Below, one piece after another: positions 26,167 to 34,596 of a stretch of DNA of 64,000 nucleotides. The notes below the pieces were generated by a model. It did no database searches and had not been told where the DNA came from. It was given only the letters and a program-made list of their open reading frames with translations. The first letter of the stretch is position 1. Each line of letters begins with the position of its first letter. The stretch lies in contig JAIKZM010000099.1 in assembly GCA_024682215.1 (NCBI GenBank), forward strand, positions 1 through 64,000, given 5' to 3'. The stretch is from Saccharofermentans sp. (GTDB lineage: Bacteria > Bacillota > Clostridia > Saccharofermentanales > Saccharofermentanaceae). The position numbers and the translations under genes are program-made.

Positions 26167-27426
26167 ATGATAAATCTTTATATAGATCCCGGTACGGGAA
26201 GCATGTTGTTTACGATAGTCATCAGTGCGATCAGCGCTGTTGTCTATCTCATACGCATACTCATCATCAAAGCCAAGAACATGGCGGGTATCAAGAGCGC
26301 AAACGAGAGAAACGCCAAGAAGATCCCGATCGTCATTTTTTCCGACAACAAGAGATACTGGTCCACGTTCAGACCTATCTGCGAAGAGCTCGAAAAGCGC
26401 GGCCAGAATGCTGTTTACATGACGGCTTCTCCCGACGATCCGGCTCTTGAGGCCAAGTTCGAGCACATCAAATGCGAGTTCATCGGTGAGGGCAACAAGG
26501 CCTTTGCAAAGATGAACATGTTAAACGCCGGCATAGTCCTTTCGACGACGCCCTCCCTTGACGTTTTCCAGTGGAAGCGCTCGAAGACCGTAGATTATTA
26601 TGTCCATGTCGTCCACACGAGCGGCGACATTACTTTATACAGGCTTTACGGCGTCGACTATTATGACGCGCTCCTGCTTTCCGGAGAGTTCCAGGAAAAG
26701 CAGGTCAGAGAGCTTGAAAGACAGAGGAACCTTCCCGCAAAAGAGATCAGGATGATGGGCATCCCTTATCTCGATACGATGCTCAAGCATGCGCAGAATT
26801 TCCAGAGACCCGTGTCTGACACTACGACGGTGCTGCTCTCACCAACATGGGGATCCAATTCACTTCTCGTAAAATACGGCGAGAAGCTTATCGATAAGCT
26901 CGTTGAGACCGGATATGACATAATCATCCGTCCGCACCCGCAGTCTTTTACCGCCGACAGGGAGACCATCAAGCATCTCATGGAGAAGTATCCCGAAAGC
27001 AAGAGACTTCACTGGAACAGGGATAACAACAACTTCGATGTCCTTGCAAAATCAGACATCATGATCACGGATTATTCGGGCATCATGTACGATTTCACGC
27101 TGATATTCAACAAGCCGGTCATCTATACAGAAGCCGGTTTCAAGAAGGACCCTTATGACTGCTGGTGCATCGAAGGCGACACTTGGATGCTCAGCACCAT
27201 CAAAAAGATCGGCACGGAACTCAATGATGAGAATATCGGCCGTATCAAAGAGGTCATCGATACGAGCATCAAAGCAAGCAAGGAAACGACTCTGATCGAA
27301 GAGGCACGCAAAGAGACCTGGTGCAACATCGGCAAGAGCAGCGAACTCATTGCCGGCTATCTCATCGACAAACTTGCCGAGCTCGGGAACAAGGACAAAC
27401 CCGTCATAAAGGAGGAAAAAGCATGA
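26167..27426 (+). CDS. TagF/TagB-like CDP-alcohol phosphotransferase, membrane-anchored
   Basis: The N-terminus has the motif 'NLYIDPGTGSMLFT' followed by one membrane segment (about 12-35). The rest is a GT-B-like CDP-glycerol:poly(glycerophosphate) glycerophosphotransferase domain. Family positions include 'VVHTSGD' (candidate base His), 'MGIPYLDTM', 'LSPTWGSNSLL', 'IIRPHPQS' and 'DIMITDYSGIMYDF'. Known members build teichoic acid from CDP-glycerol or CDP-ribitol on the inner membrane face. Here the neighbours make CMP-linked phosphonates or CDP-amino alcohols, so the donor may differ. The stop overlaps the next gene's ATG by four bases. Paralogue at 44212. Confidence 0.85.
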   Translation: MINLYIDPGTGSMLFTIVISAISAVVYLIRILIIKAKNMAGIKSANERNAKKIPIVIFSDNKRYWSTFRPICEELEKRGQNAVYMTASPDDPALEAKFEHIKCEFIGEGNKAFAKMNMLNAGIVLSTTPSLDVFQWKRSKTVDYYVHVVHTSGDITLYRLYGVDYYDALLLSGEFQEKQVRELERQRNLPAKEIRMMGIPYLDTMLKHAQNFQRPVSDTTTVLLSPTWGSNSLLVKYGEKLIDKLVETGYDIIIRPHPQSFTADRETIKHLMEKYPESKRLHWNRDNNNFDVLAKSDIMITDYSGIMYDFTLIFNKPVIYTEAGFKKDPYDCWCIEGDTWMLSTIKKIGTELNDENIGRIKEVIDTSIKASKETTLIEEARKETWCNIGKSSELIAGYLIDKLAELGNKDKPVIKEEKA

Positions 27427-30044
27427 GTTTTCTGCATATCCTCTATCTCATAGCGCTTTACCCGATCGAATACCTCCTCGAGATGATCTTTTCGATCATA
27501 TCGAAGATGTCAGGCAACACCATTCTCTCGATCGTCATCCTCAGCCTTGTGGTAAACATCATCGTCCTGCCGCTGTATAACCGTGCGGACAAGATCCAGG
27601 AAGAGGCGAAGGACAAGGAGAATGCGATCGCCCCGATGGTGAAGCACATCAAGCAGACCTTCAGCGGTGACGAGAGGTTCATGCTCCTGCAGACCTGCTA
27701 CAGGCAGAACAACTACAGCCCTTTAAACGTAATGAAGAGCTCTGTTTCCATCCTTCTGCAGGTACCGTTCTTCATGGGCGCGTACAACATGCTTTCCGGA
27801 AACAAGCTCCTCGCGGGCGTCAGCCTCGGTCCCATTGCAAATCTCTCAAACCCTGACGCGCTTCTCACAGTCGGAGGCATCACGCTGAATGTCCTGCCGA
27901 TAATCATGACGCTGATAAACGTTGTATCGAGCTTTATCTATGCCAAGGGATTCCCGCTCAAGACCAAGATCCAGATGTACGGTCTTGCCGCGGTATTCCT
28001 CGTGCTGCTCTACCAGTCTCCTTCGGGACTCGTCCTTTACTGGATCTGCAACAACCTTTTCTCTCTCGGAAAGAACATCGTAAACAAGATCCTCAGCAAG
28101 AGGAAGAAGGCGCCCGCAGCAGAGCACGTCACCAGGGCTCCCGCTGTCAAGAACGACAAGAGATACAAGGCGGTCTTTACTTTCTCATGCCTTACGCTCG
28201 CCATCTATACAGGCTTCTATATTCCGGTCCTTACGGTTGCTGCCGCTCCGGAGGAATTCGTAAACCTCTACAGCATGGCAAATCCCATGATCGACATCAT
28301 CGACTCGACAGCCAAGGGATTCGGCCTTTTCATGCTCTGGCCGGTGATCTTCTTCGCGCTTGCTTCCGAAAAGGGAAAGAAGATCATGTCCTATGTCATG
28401 TTCATGCTCGCGGCATCGGCAATACTGAACTCAAAGCTTTTCAGCAATGATTTCGGCGACATCTCAAACTATCTCGAATACAAGGACAGCCCGTCATTTA
28501 CGCTTAAGGCAAAGCTCCTGAGCCTTGCCGTCACTCTGGGCGGCATCGCGGTCTGCTTCCTAATCAACCGTTTCGGCAAATACGTTGCCCCGGTCATCTG
28601 CCTTTCCGCTGCGATCGGATTTGCAGCCCTCGGCTTGACCAATGTCGGAAAGATCAGCGCAGGCTACAAAGAGGCTGAGAAATCCACTACCTCCAAGGCT
28701 GAATTCACTTTCTCAAAGAACGGAAAGAACGTTATCGTCATGATGGTGGACAGAGCGGTCGGCCCGATGGTCCCTTACATATTCAAGGAGAAGCCGGACC
28801 TCGCCAAGACCTATGACGGCTTTGTCTATTACCACAACGCGGCATCTTTCGGAACACATACGAATTCCGCGGTTCCCGCGCTCCTCGGAGGCTATGAATA
28901 CACTCCTGAGGCAATGAATGCCAGATCCGACAAACTCCTGCCCGACAAGTATGACGAGGCGCTCAAGCTCATGCCTTCCATCTTTACGAAGAGCGGCTTT
29001 GACGCGACGATGGTCAACCCTACATACGCCGGATACAAGTGGTATCCGGATCTCTCGGTATTCGACGGAATGGAGAACGTAAAGGCTTACAGCACCAAGT
29101 ATTCCTACCTCCCCGATGAGACGAAGGAGATCTATGAGAGCGAGCACAGCGAAGTCTTCAGACACAACCTGTTCTGCTATTCGATCTTCCAGTCGGCTCC
29201 GGTAGCGCTCCAGAAGGCCCTCTACGACGGCGGCAACTACAATGACACCAGAAGCGTTGACCCTTCACGCATGATCTCCCAGAAGAGGAACGGCAACTCC
29301 GTGGCTTACGGTCACGAGCAGACCTTCATGTGGGAATACTACATGGTAAAGAGCCTCGACCAGATGACAAAGATCGACGACGGCAGCGGAAATCATTACG
29401 TATACCTCGCGACCGACATCGCGCATGACGTCGAGATGCTCCAGGAGCCCGAGTACGAGCCCGGCAACACAGTCGACAACAGGAAGTACGACAAGAACCA
29501 TGCCAACAGGTTCATGCGCAGGGGCGAATTCATGTGGATGCGTGACGCCAAGGACTACAAGCACTACCAGTGCGACGTCCTTGCCTACACCCTCATAGGC
29601 AGATGGCTCGATTACCTTAAGGAGCAGGGCGTTTACGACAACACCAGGATCATCATCGTCGCCGATCACGGATACTATCTCGAGAATTTCCCCGAGATGC
29701 TCCAGCACGATGAGATAGGCACGAAGCTCGACGGCGAGGCATTCGCGCCGCTCCTCATGTTCAAGGATTTCGGCAGTCACGGTGACCTCAAGACTTCAGA
29801 GGAGTTCATGACGAATGCCGATACGCCTTATCTTGCCACTAAGGATCTCGTAAAAGATCCCGTCAACCCTTTTACCGGAAAACCGATAACGGATCAGGGA
29901 AAGAAGGGTACAATAACTGTATTCCATTCGAACAACTGGAATATCAGGAACAACAACGGATATGTTTATCAGCCCGGAGACTGGTTCAGTCTGAAGGACA
30001 GCATCTGGAAGAAGGAAAACTGGGGATATCTGGGAAATCATTAA
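27423..30044 (+). CDS. YidC/Oxa1-like domain fused to LtaS-like phosphotransferase, copy 1
   Basis: Residues 1 to about 226 match the YidC/Oxa1 membrane core: 'LPLYNRADKIQEEA', 'YSPLNVMKSSVSILLQVPFF', 'LGPIANLSNPD' and 'SPSGLVLYWICNNLFSL'. A further five-helix bundle (about 245-410) precedes an extracellular alkaline-phosphatase-superfamily domain (about 430-873). Candidate active residues are Asp443 ('MMVDRA'), Thr480 ('THTNS'), His668 ('DIAHD') and Asp748-His749 ('VADHG'), the order found in LtaS. The groove arginine of true YidC is Asn45 here. AAAGGAGG supports the ATG at 27423; the ORF track began too early at 27321. Copy 1 is the most divergent in its membrane part. Likely role: moving a phospho- or phosphono-group to a surface polymer. 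Confidence 0.85.
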   Translation: MSFLHILYLIALYPIEYLLEMIFSIISKMSGNTILSIVILSLVVNIIVLPLYNRADKIQEEAKDKENAIAPMVKHIKQTFSGDERFMLLQTCYRQNNYSPLNVMKSSVSILLQVPFFMGAYNMLSGNKLLAGVSLGPIANLSNPDALLTVGGITLNVLPIIMTLINVVSSFIYAKGFPLKTKIQMYGLAAVFLVLLYQSPSGLVLYWICNNLFSLGKNIVNKILSKRKKAPAAEHVTRAPAVKNDKRYKAVFTFSCLTLAIYTGFYIPVLTVAAAPEEFVNLYSMANPMIDIIDSTAKGFGLFMLWPVIFFALASEKGKKIMSYVMFMLAASAILNSKLFSNDFGDISNYLEYKDSPSFTLKAKLLSLAVTLGGIAVCFLINRFGKYVAPVICLSAAIGFAALGLTNVGKISAGYKEAEKSTTSKAEFTFSKNGKNVIVMMVDRAVGPMVPYIFKEKPDLAKTYDGFVYYHNAASFGTHTNSAVPALLGGYEYTPEAMNARSDKLLPDKYDEALKLMPSIFTKSGFDATMVNPTYAGYKWYPDLSVFDGMENVKAYSTKYSYLPDETKEIYESEHSEVFRHNLFCYSIFQSAPVALQKALYDGGNYNDTRSVDPSRMISQKRNGNSVAYGHEQTFMWEYYMVKSLDQMTKIDDGSGNHYVYLATDIAHDVEMLQEPEYEPGNTVDNRKYDKNHANRFMRRGEFMWMRDAKDYKHYQCDVLAYTLIGRWLDYLKEQGVYDNTRIIIVADHGYYLENFPEMLQHDEIGTKLDGEAFAPLLMFKDFGSHGDLKTSEEFMTNADTPYLATKDLVKDPVNPFTGKPITDQGKKGTITVFHSNNWNIRNNNGYVYQPGDWFSLKDSIWKKENWGYLGNH

Positions 30045-30070
30045 TATCTGCGGATGATGAGGTGTGATAT

Positions 30071-31873
30071 ATGCAGGCATTGATACTCGCGGCCGGAATG
30101 GGCAAAAGGCTCAAGGAACTGACACAGAACAATACCAAGTGCATGGTCAAAGTCGGCGGGGTAACGCTCATTGACCGCATGCTCCATCAGATAGAGAAAC
30201 AGGACATCTCAAGGATCGTCATAGTAGTCGGATACGAGGGCAAAAAGCTCATCGACTACATTTCCACGCTTGATATAAAGACTCCGATCGAGTATGTCGA
30301 AAACCCGATCTACGACAAGACCAACAACATCTATTCGCTCGCGCTTGCCAAGGACTGGCTCTGCAAAGAGGATACGCTTCTTTTCGAGTCAGACCTGATC
30401 TTCGAGGATTCGGTCCTGGATCTTCTGGTCAATGACCCCAGGGACACCCTGGCACTCGTCGACAAGTTCGAGAGCTGGATGGACGGTACCTGCGTCAAGC
30501 TTTCAAAAGACGACAGGATCACGTCCTTCGTTTCGAAAAAGGAATTCCGTTTCGAGGACAAGGACGAGTATTTCAAGACGGTCAACATAAGCAAGTTCAG
30601 CAGGGACTTCTCCGAGAGGTACTATGTACCTTTCCTCGATGCTTACGAGAAGGCCCTCGGCAACAACAAATACTATGAGGAAGTCCTCAAGGTCATTACG
30701 ATCCTTGACGTTCCGAGGATCAGGGCAAGACGCCTTGAGGGACAGCTTTGGTATGAGATCGACGATGCGCAGGATCTGGACATCGCCGAATCGCTTTTCG
30801 CAGGCACGCCTGACGAGCAGGCTGCGCTTATCCAGGGAAGATACGGCGGATACTGGAGATATCCGAAGATGAAGGATTTCTGCTATCTGGTAAATCCTTA
30901 TTTCCCGCCCAGGAAGATGCTCGATGAGATCAAGGCAAACTTTGACATACTGATCTCGCAGTATCCGTCGGGGATGCGCGTAAATTCGCTCCTCGCGGCA
31001 AAGAACTTCAATGTTCACACCGAGAACATCATCGTCGGCAACGGTGCCGCGGAGCTCATCAAGTCGCTGATGTCACAGTTCAGCGGCAAGACAGGCTTTA
31101 TCAGGCCGACTTTCGAGGAATATCCGCACAGATACAGCGAACCCGATGCGGTAAGCCTCGTTCCGAACAACCCCGATTTCTCATACACGGCGGATGACAT
31201 AATGACCTTCTTTGAAGGCAAGGGCATCTCCCAGATCGTAATAGTCAACCCCGACAACCCGTCAGGCAACTACATCCCGAAGAAGGATCTTTTAAGGCTC
31301 GTTGACTGGACCGGGGAAAAGGGCATCAAGCTCGTCATCGACGAGTCATTTGTTGATTTCGCGGATGAGCAGGATCCCACCCTCATCGACCGTGAGCTCC
31401 TCGACAGCAACCCGCATCTCTATGTCATGAAGAGCATCTCAAAGTCCTACGGCGTTCCGGGCTTAAGGCTCGGCGTGCTCGCATCCGGTGACATCGCCAC
31501 GATCGCGAGGATGAAGAAGGACGTTTCGATCTGGAACATCAACTCCTTCGCCGAGTTCTACATGCAGATCGAGGAGAAGTACAACAGTTATTATGACGAG
31601 GCACTGGTAAAGATCAGGGCAGAGAGGGCAAGGTTTGCCGGAGAACTCGGCAAGATCGAGGGCATCCGCATAATACCTTCCCAGGCCAATTACATTATGG
31701 TCGAGCTTAAGAACGCTTCGCCGAGAGAACTGCTCAAGGCACTTCTTTTCAAGCATCAGATCCTGGTCAAGGACCTTTCGTCCAAGACCGGAGGAAGATA
31801 TCTGAGGATCGCCGTAAGGAACACCGAAGACAACGATCTGCTCATTGAGGCTCTCAAAGAAGAACTCAAGTGA
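30071..31873 (+). CDS. LicC-like nucleotidyltransferase fused to CobD-like aminotransferase (PntC-like)
   Basis: Residues 1 to about 235 form a sugar-nucleotidyltransferase fold of the LicC type ('LAAGMGKRLKELT', 'VENPIYDKTNNIYSL', 'ESDLIFEDS'). Residues 260-600 are a fold-type I PLP enzyme close to CobD/HisC ('NPDNPSGNY', 'IDESFVDF', 'KSISKSYGVPGLRLG' with PLP lysine Lys458). The arrangement resembles PntC, a cytidylyltransferase/aminoethylphosphonate transaminase fusion, suggesting synthesis of CMP-2-aminoethylphosphonate. The CobD-like features also allow decarboxylation of phosphoserine or phosphothreonine followed by CDP-amino-alcohol formation. GAGGTG precedes the start. Confidence 0.82.
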   Translation: MQALILAAGMGKRLKELTQNNTKCMVKVGGVTLIDRMLHQIEKQDISRIVIVVGYEGKKLIDYISTLDIKTPIEYVENPIYDKTNNIYSLALAKDWLCKEDTLLFESDLIFEDSVLDLLVNDPRDTLALVDKFESWMDGTCVKLSKDDRITSFVSKKEFRFEDKDEYFKTVNISKFSRDFSERYYVPFLDAYEKALGNNKYYEEVLKVITILDVPRIRARRLEGQLWYEIDDAQDLDIAESLFAGTPDEQAALIQGRYGGYWRYPKMKDFCYLVNPYFPPRKMLDEIKANFDILISQYPSGMRVNSLLAAKNFNVHTENIIVGNGAAELIKSLMSQFSGKTGFIRPTFEEYPHRYSEPDAVSLVPNNPDFSYTADDIMTFFEGKGISQIVIVNPDNPSGNYIPKKDLLRLVDWTGEKGIKLVIDESFVDFADEQDPTLIDRELLDSNPHLYVMKSISKSYGVPGLRLGVLASGDIATIARMKKDVSIWNINSFAEFYMQIEEKYNSYYDEALVKIRAERARFAGELGKIEGIRIIPSQANYIMVELKNASPRELLKALLFKHQILVKDLSSKTGGRYLRIAVRNTEDNDLLIEALKEELK

Positions 31874-31883
31874 TCTTTATTAT

Positions 31884-31947
31884 TTGGTGATAAAAAACAA
31901 GAGTGTTAGAATTTAACGGTTAATTCCAAGGGAGACAACTAAACGGC
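31884..31947 (+). promoter_or_regulatory. Internal promoter and leader shared with copy 4
   Basis: TTGGTG (31884-31889), a 17-bp spacer and TGT-TAGAAT (-10 at 31907-31912) are followed by TTAACGGTTAA, a small palindrome, then TTCC and AGGGAGA. Nearly the same sequence lies before copy 4, which indicates shared regulation of the two transcripts. Confidence 0.7.
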
Positions 31948-34575
31948 ATGCTGTTTTTTCAATATCTTTACGCACTGGTAATCGGACCTCTTGAACTGGT
32001 CTTCAAGATCATCTTTTCGATATTCAACAAGTACATTCCGTTCACCGGAGTGAACATCCTGCTGCTCAGCCTCGCGTTCAGCCTTCTGGTACTGCCTTTG
32101 TACATGAGGGCGGACAAGATCCAGGAAGAGGCAAGGGAACAGGAAGACAGGCTCGGCCCGACGATCAAGCACATCAAGCAGTATTTCAAGGGCGACGAGC
32201 GCTTCATGATCCTGCAGACGTTCTACAGACAGAACAACTACAGTCCTTTGGGCGTACTGAGAAGCTCAGTTTCACTCCTCCTGCAGGTCCCGTTCTTCCT
32301 TGCGGCTTACAGGATGCTCTCAAACAACACATATCTTCAGAACAAGTCGTTCGGCCCCATCAGCAACCTGAGCCAGCCTGACGCGATGCTCGCTATCGGC
32401 GGAGTTGCCATAAACGTCCTGCCTTTCGTGATGACCGCGATCAACCTCATATCTGCTGCGGTATACGCGAACAAGATGCCCGTCAAATCAAAGATCCAGC
32501 TCTGGATCATGGCGGCTCTTTTCCTTGTCCTGCTCTACAGATCACCTTCGGGAATGGTCCTCTACTGGACATGCAACAACCTGTTCTCGCTGGTCAAGAA
32601 CATCATCAACAGAATCATCTCATCGAAGAAGAAAGTTAAGGCAGAGAAGTCCGCGAAGGCAAAGAAGACTCTTAAGAACGAGCCCGCATACAGGGGCGTA
32701 TTCTTCTTCTCCTGCCTCACATGCGCCGTTTACATCGGCTTCTATCTCCCCATGATCACGGTAGCTTCCGCACCTGAGGAATTCGTTAACCTTTATACGA
32801 TGGCTCATCCGATCCTGGACATCCTCGAAGCAACATGCAAGGGCTTTGGACTCTTCCTTCTCTGGCCGACGATCTTCTACGCTATGGCATCGAAGACCGG
32901 CAGGAAGATCATGTCTTACGTAATGTTCAGCATCGCGATCTCTTCGATCCTGAATTCAAAGCTCTTCAGCAGCGGCTCCGGCGACATGTCGAACACGCTG
33001 ATCTATAAGGATACTTCACTCAAGATCAATCTGCAGAACACTCTCCTGAGCCTCGGCATTACTCTTGGCGCAATAGCGGTCGCATTCCTTCTGACCCGTT
33101 TCGGCAGGAACATAACGCCGGTCATATGCTTCTCGGCAGCCCTGGTCTTCGCGGTGCTCGGACTGACCGAGATCGGAAAGATCAACGCCGGTTATGCGGA
33201 AGACTTAAGATCAGAGACATCCAAGGCGGAGATCCCGCTCTCCAAGGACGGAAAGAACGTTGTTGTCATCATGACGGACAGGGCGATAGGACCCATGCTG
33301 CCTTACATCTTCAACGAGAAGAAGGAATTAAGGACCGTTTACGACGGTTTTACCTATTATCACAACACTGCTTCTTTCGGAACACATACGAACTTCGGTG
33401 TTCCTTCGCTCCTCGGCGGATATGAATATACTCCCGCGGAGATGAACAAGCGCTCAGACAAGCTCCTCGGCGACGATCATCTTGAAGCACTTAAGCTCAT
33501 GCCCAAGATCTTCACCCAGGCAGGCTTCAAGGCAACCGTCATCAACCCGAAATATGCCGGCTACCAGTGGTATCCGGATCTTTCCGTTTTCAATGACATT
33601 GAAAACATGAAGGCATACAGCACGAAATACTCTTATCTGCCTGAAGAGATGAAGGAAGGATACAAGGAGGAGCAGACGACCGCATTCAGGTTCAACCTGT
33701 TCGGTTATTCGCTCTTCAGATCCGCTCCCGTGGCACTTCACAAGACCCTGTATGACGAAGGAAACTACAACGAGACAAGAGTCATCGATCCTTCGCGCCT
33801 CATGGATCAGAGAAGATCGGGCAACTCAAAGGCAACAGGTCATGAACAGGTCTTCATGTGGGATTATCACACGCTGAAGGCAATGAACAGCATGACGAAG
33901 ATAGAGGACGGCGGAACAGGCAATTTCGTATACATCGGCTTTGATACATGCCATGACTCGGAGTTCCTCCAGGAGCCCGAATATGAGCCTGCTGACGTAG
34001 TCGACAACACAAAGTTCGACAAGTCCCAGAAGGGCCAGTCAAGGTTCCTTCTTAAGGGCGAGATGATGTGGATGAGAGATGCAAAGGACTTCAGAAACTA
34101 CCAGTGCAATCTCGCTACGTTAAGAGAACTCGGAAAGTGGCTCGATCACCTCAAGGAGACCGGCTGCTATGACAACACGAGGATCATCATCGTCGCCGAC
34201 CACGGTTATTACATCGAAAACTTCCCGAACCTTCTGATGTATGACATCGGAGCAAAGCTCGACGGCGAGGCCTTCGCGCCGCTCCTTCTCGTCAAGGATT
34301 TTAACAGCCGCGGCAAGCTTAAGACATCCGAAGAGTTCATGACGAATGCCGATACTCCTTATCTTGCGACAAAGGATATCATCAGCAACCCCACGAATCC
34401 TTTTACGGGTAATCCGATAACCGACGAAGGAAAGAAGAACGGGATCACCGTATTCCATTCCGAATCCTGGAAGGTTCACTATAACAACGGAACAACTTAC
34501 AAGCCCGGTGACTGGTACACAGTCAAGGACAGCATTTGGAAGACCGAGAACTGGAAATATCTCGGACACTATTGA
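31948..34575 (+). CDS. YidC/Oxa1-like domain fused to LtaS-like phosphotransferase, copy 2
   Basis: This 875-residue paralogue has the same three parts: YidC-like core, five-helix bundle and extracellular domain. The active-site set is kept: 'IMTDRAIGP', 'GTHTNFGV', 'DTCHDSEFL' and 'VADHGYY'. The groove position is Ser45 ('LSLAFSLLVLPLY') instead of arginine. It ends with 'SIWKTENWKYLG', a C-terminal motif found in all four copies. It has its own promoter and AAGGGAGA, 12 bases from the ATG. Copies 2 and 3 look closest to each other. There is no sign of frameshift, so all copies seem functional. Confidence 0.85.
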   Translation: MLFFQYLYALVIGPLELVFKIIFSIFNKYIPFTGVNILLLSLAFSLLVLPLYMRADKIQEEAREQEDRLGPTIKHIKQYFKGDERFMILQTFYRQNNYSPLGVLRSSVSLLLQVPFFLAAYRMLSNNTYLQNKSFGPISNLSQPDAMLAIGGVAINVLPFVMTAINLISAAVYANKMPVKSKIQLWIMAALFLVLLYRSPSGMVLYWTCNNLFSLVKNIINRIISSKKKVKAEKSAKAKKTLKNEPAYRGVFFFSCLTCAVYIGFYLPMITVASAPEEFVNLYTMAHPILDILEATCKGFGLFLLWPTIFYAMASKTGRKIMSYVMFSIAISSILNSKLFSSGSGDMSNTLIYKDTSLKINLQNTLLSLGITLGAIAVAFLLTRFGRNITPVICFSAALVFAVLGLTEIGKINAGYAEDLRSETSKAEIPLSKDGKNVVVIMTDRAIGPMLPYIFNEKKELRTVYDGFTYYHNTASFGTHTNFGVPSLLGGYEYTPAEMNKRSDKLLGDDHLEALKLMPKIFTQAGFKATVINPKYAGYQWYPDLSVFNDIENMKAYSTKYSYLPEEMKEGYKEEQTTAFRFNLFGYSLFRSAPVALHKTLYDEGNYNETRVIDPSRLMDQRRSGNSKATGHEQVFMWDYHTLKAMNSMTKIEDGGTGNFVYIGFDTCHDSEFLQEPEYEPADVVDNTKFDKSQKGQSRFLLKGEMMWMRDAKDFRNYQCNLATLRELGKWLDHLKETGCYDNTRIIIVADHGYYIENFPNLLMYDIGAKLDGEAFAPLLLVKDFNSRGKLKTSEEFMTNADTPYLATKDIISNPTNPFTGNPITDEGKKNGITVFHSESWKVHYNNGTTYKPGDWYTVKDSIWKTENWKYLGHY

Positions 34576-34596
34576 TAAGGAGAACGCGAGACCTAC

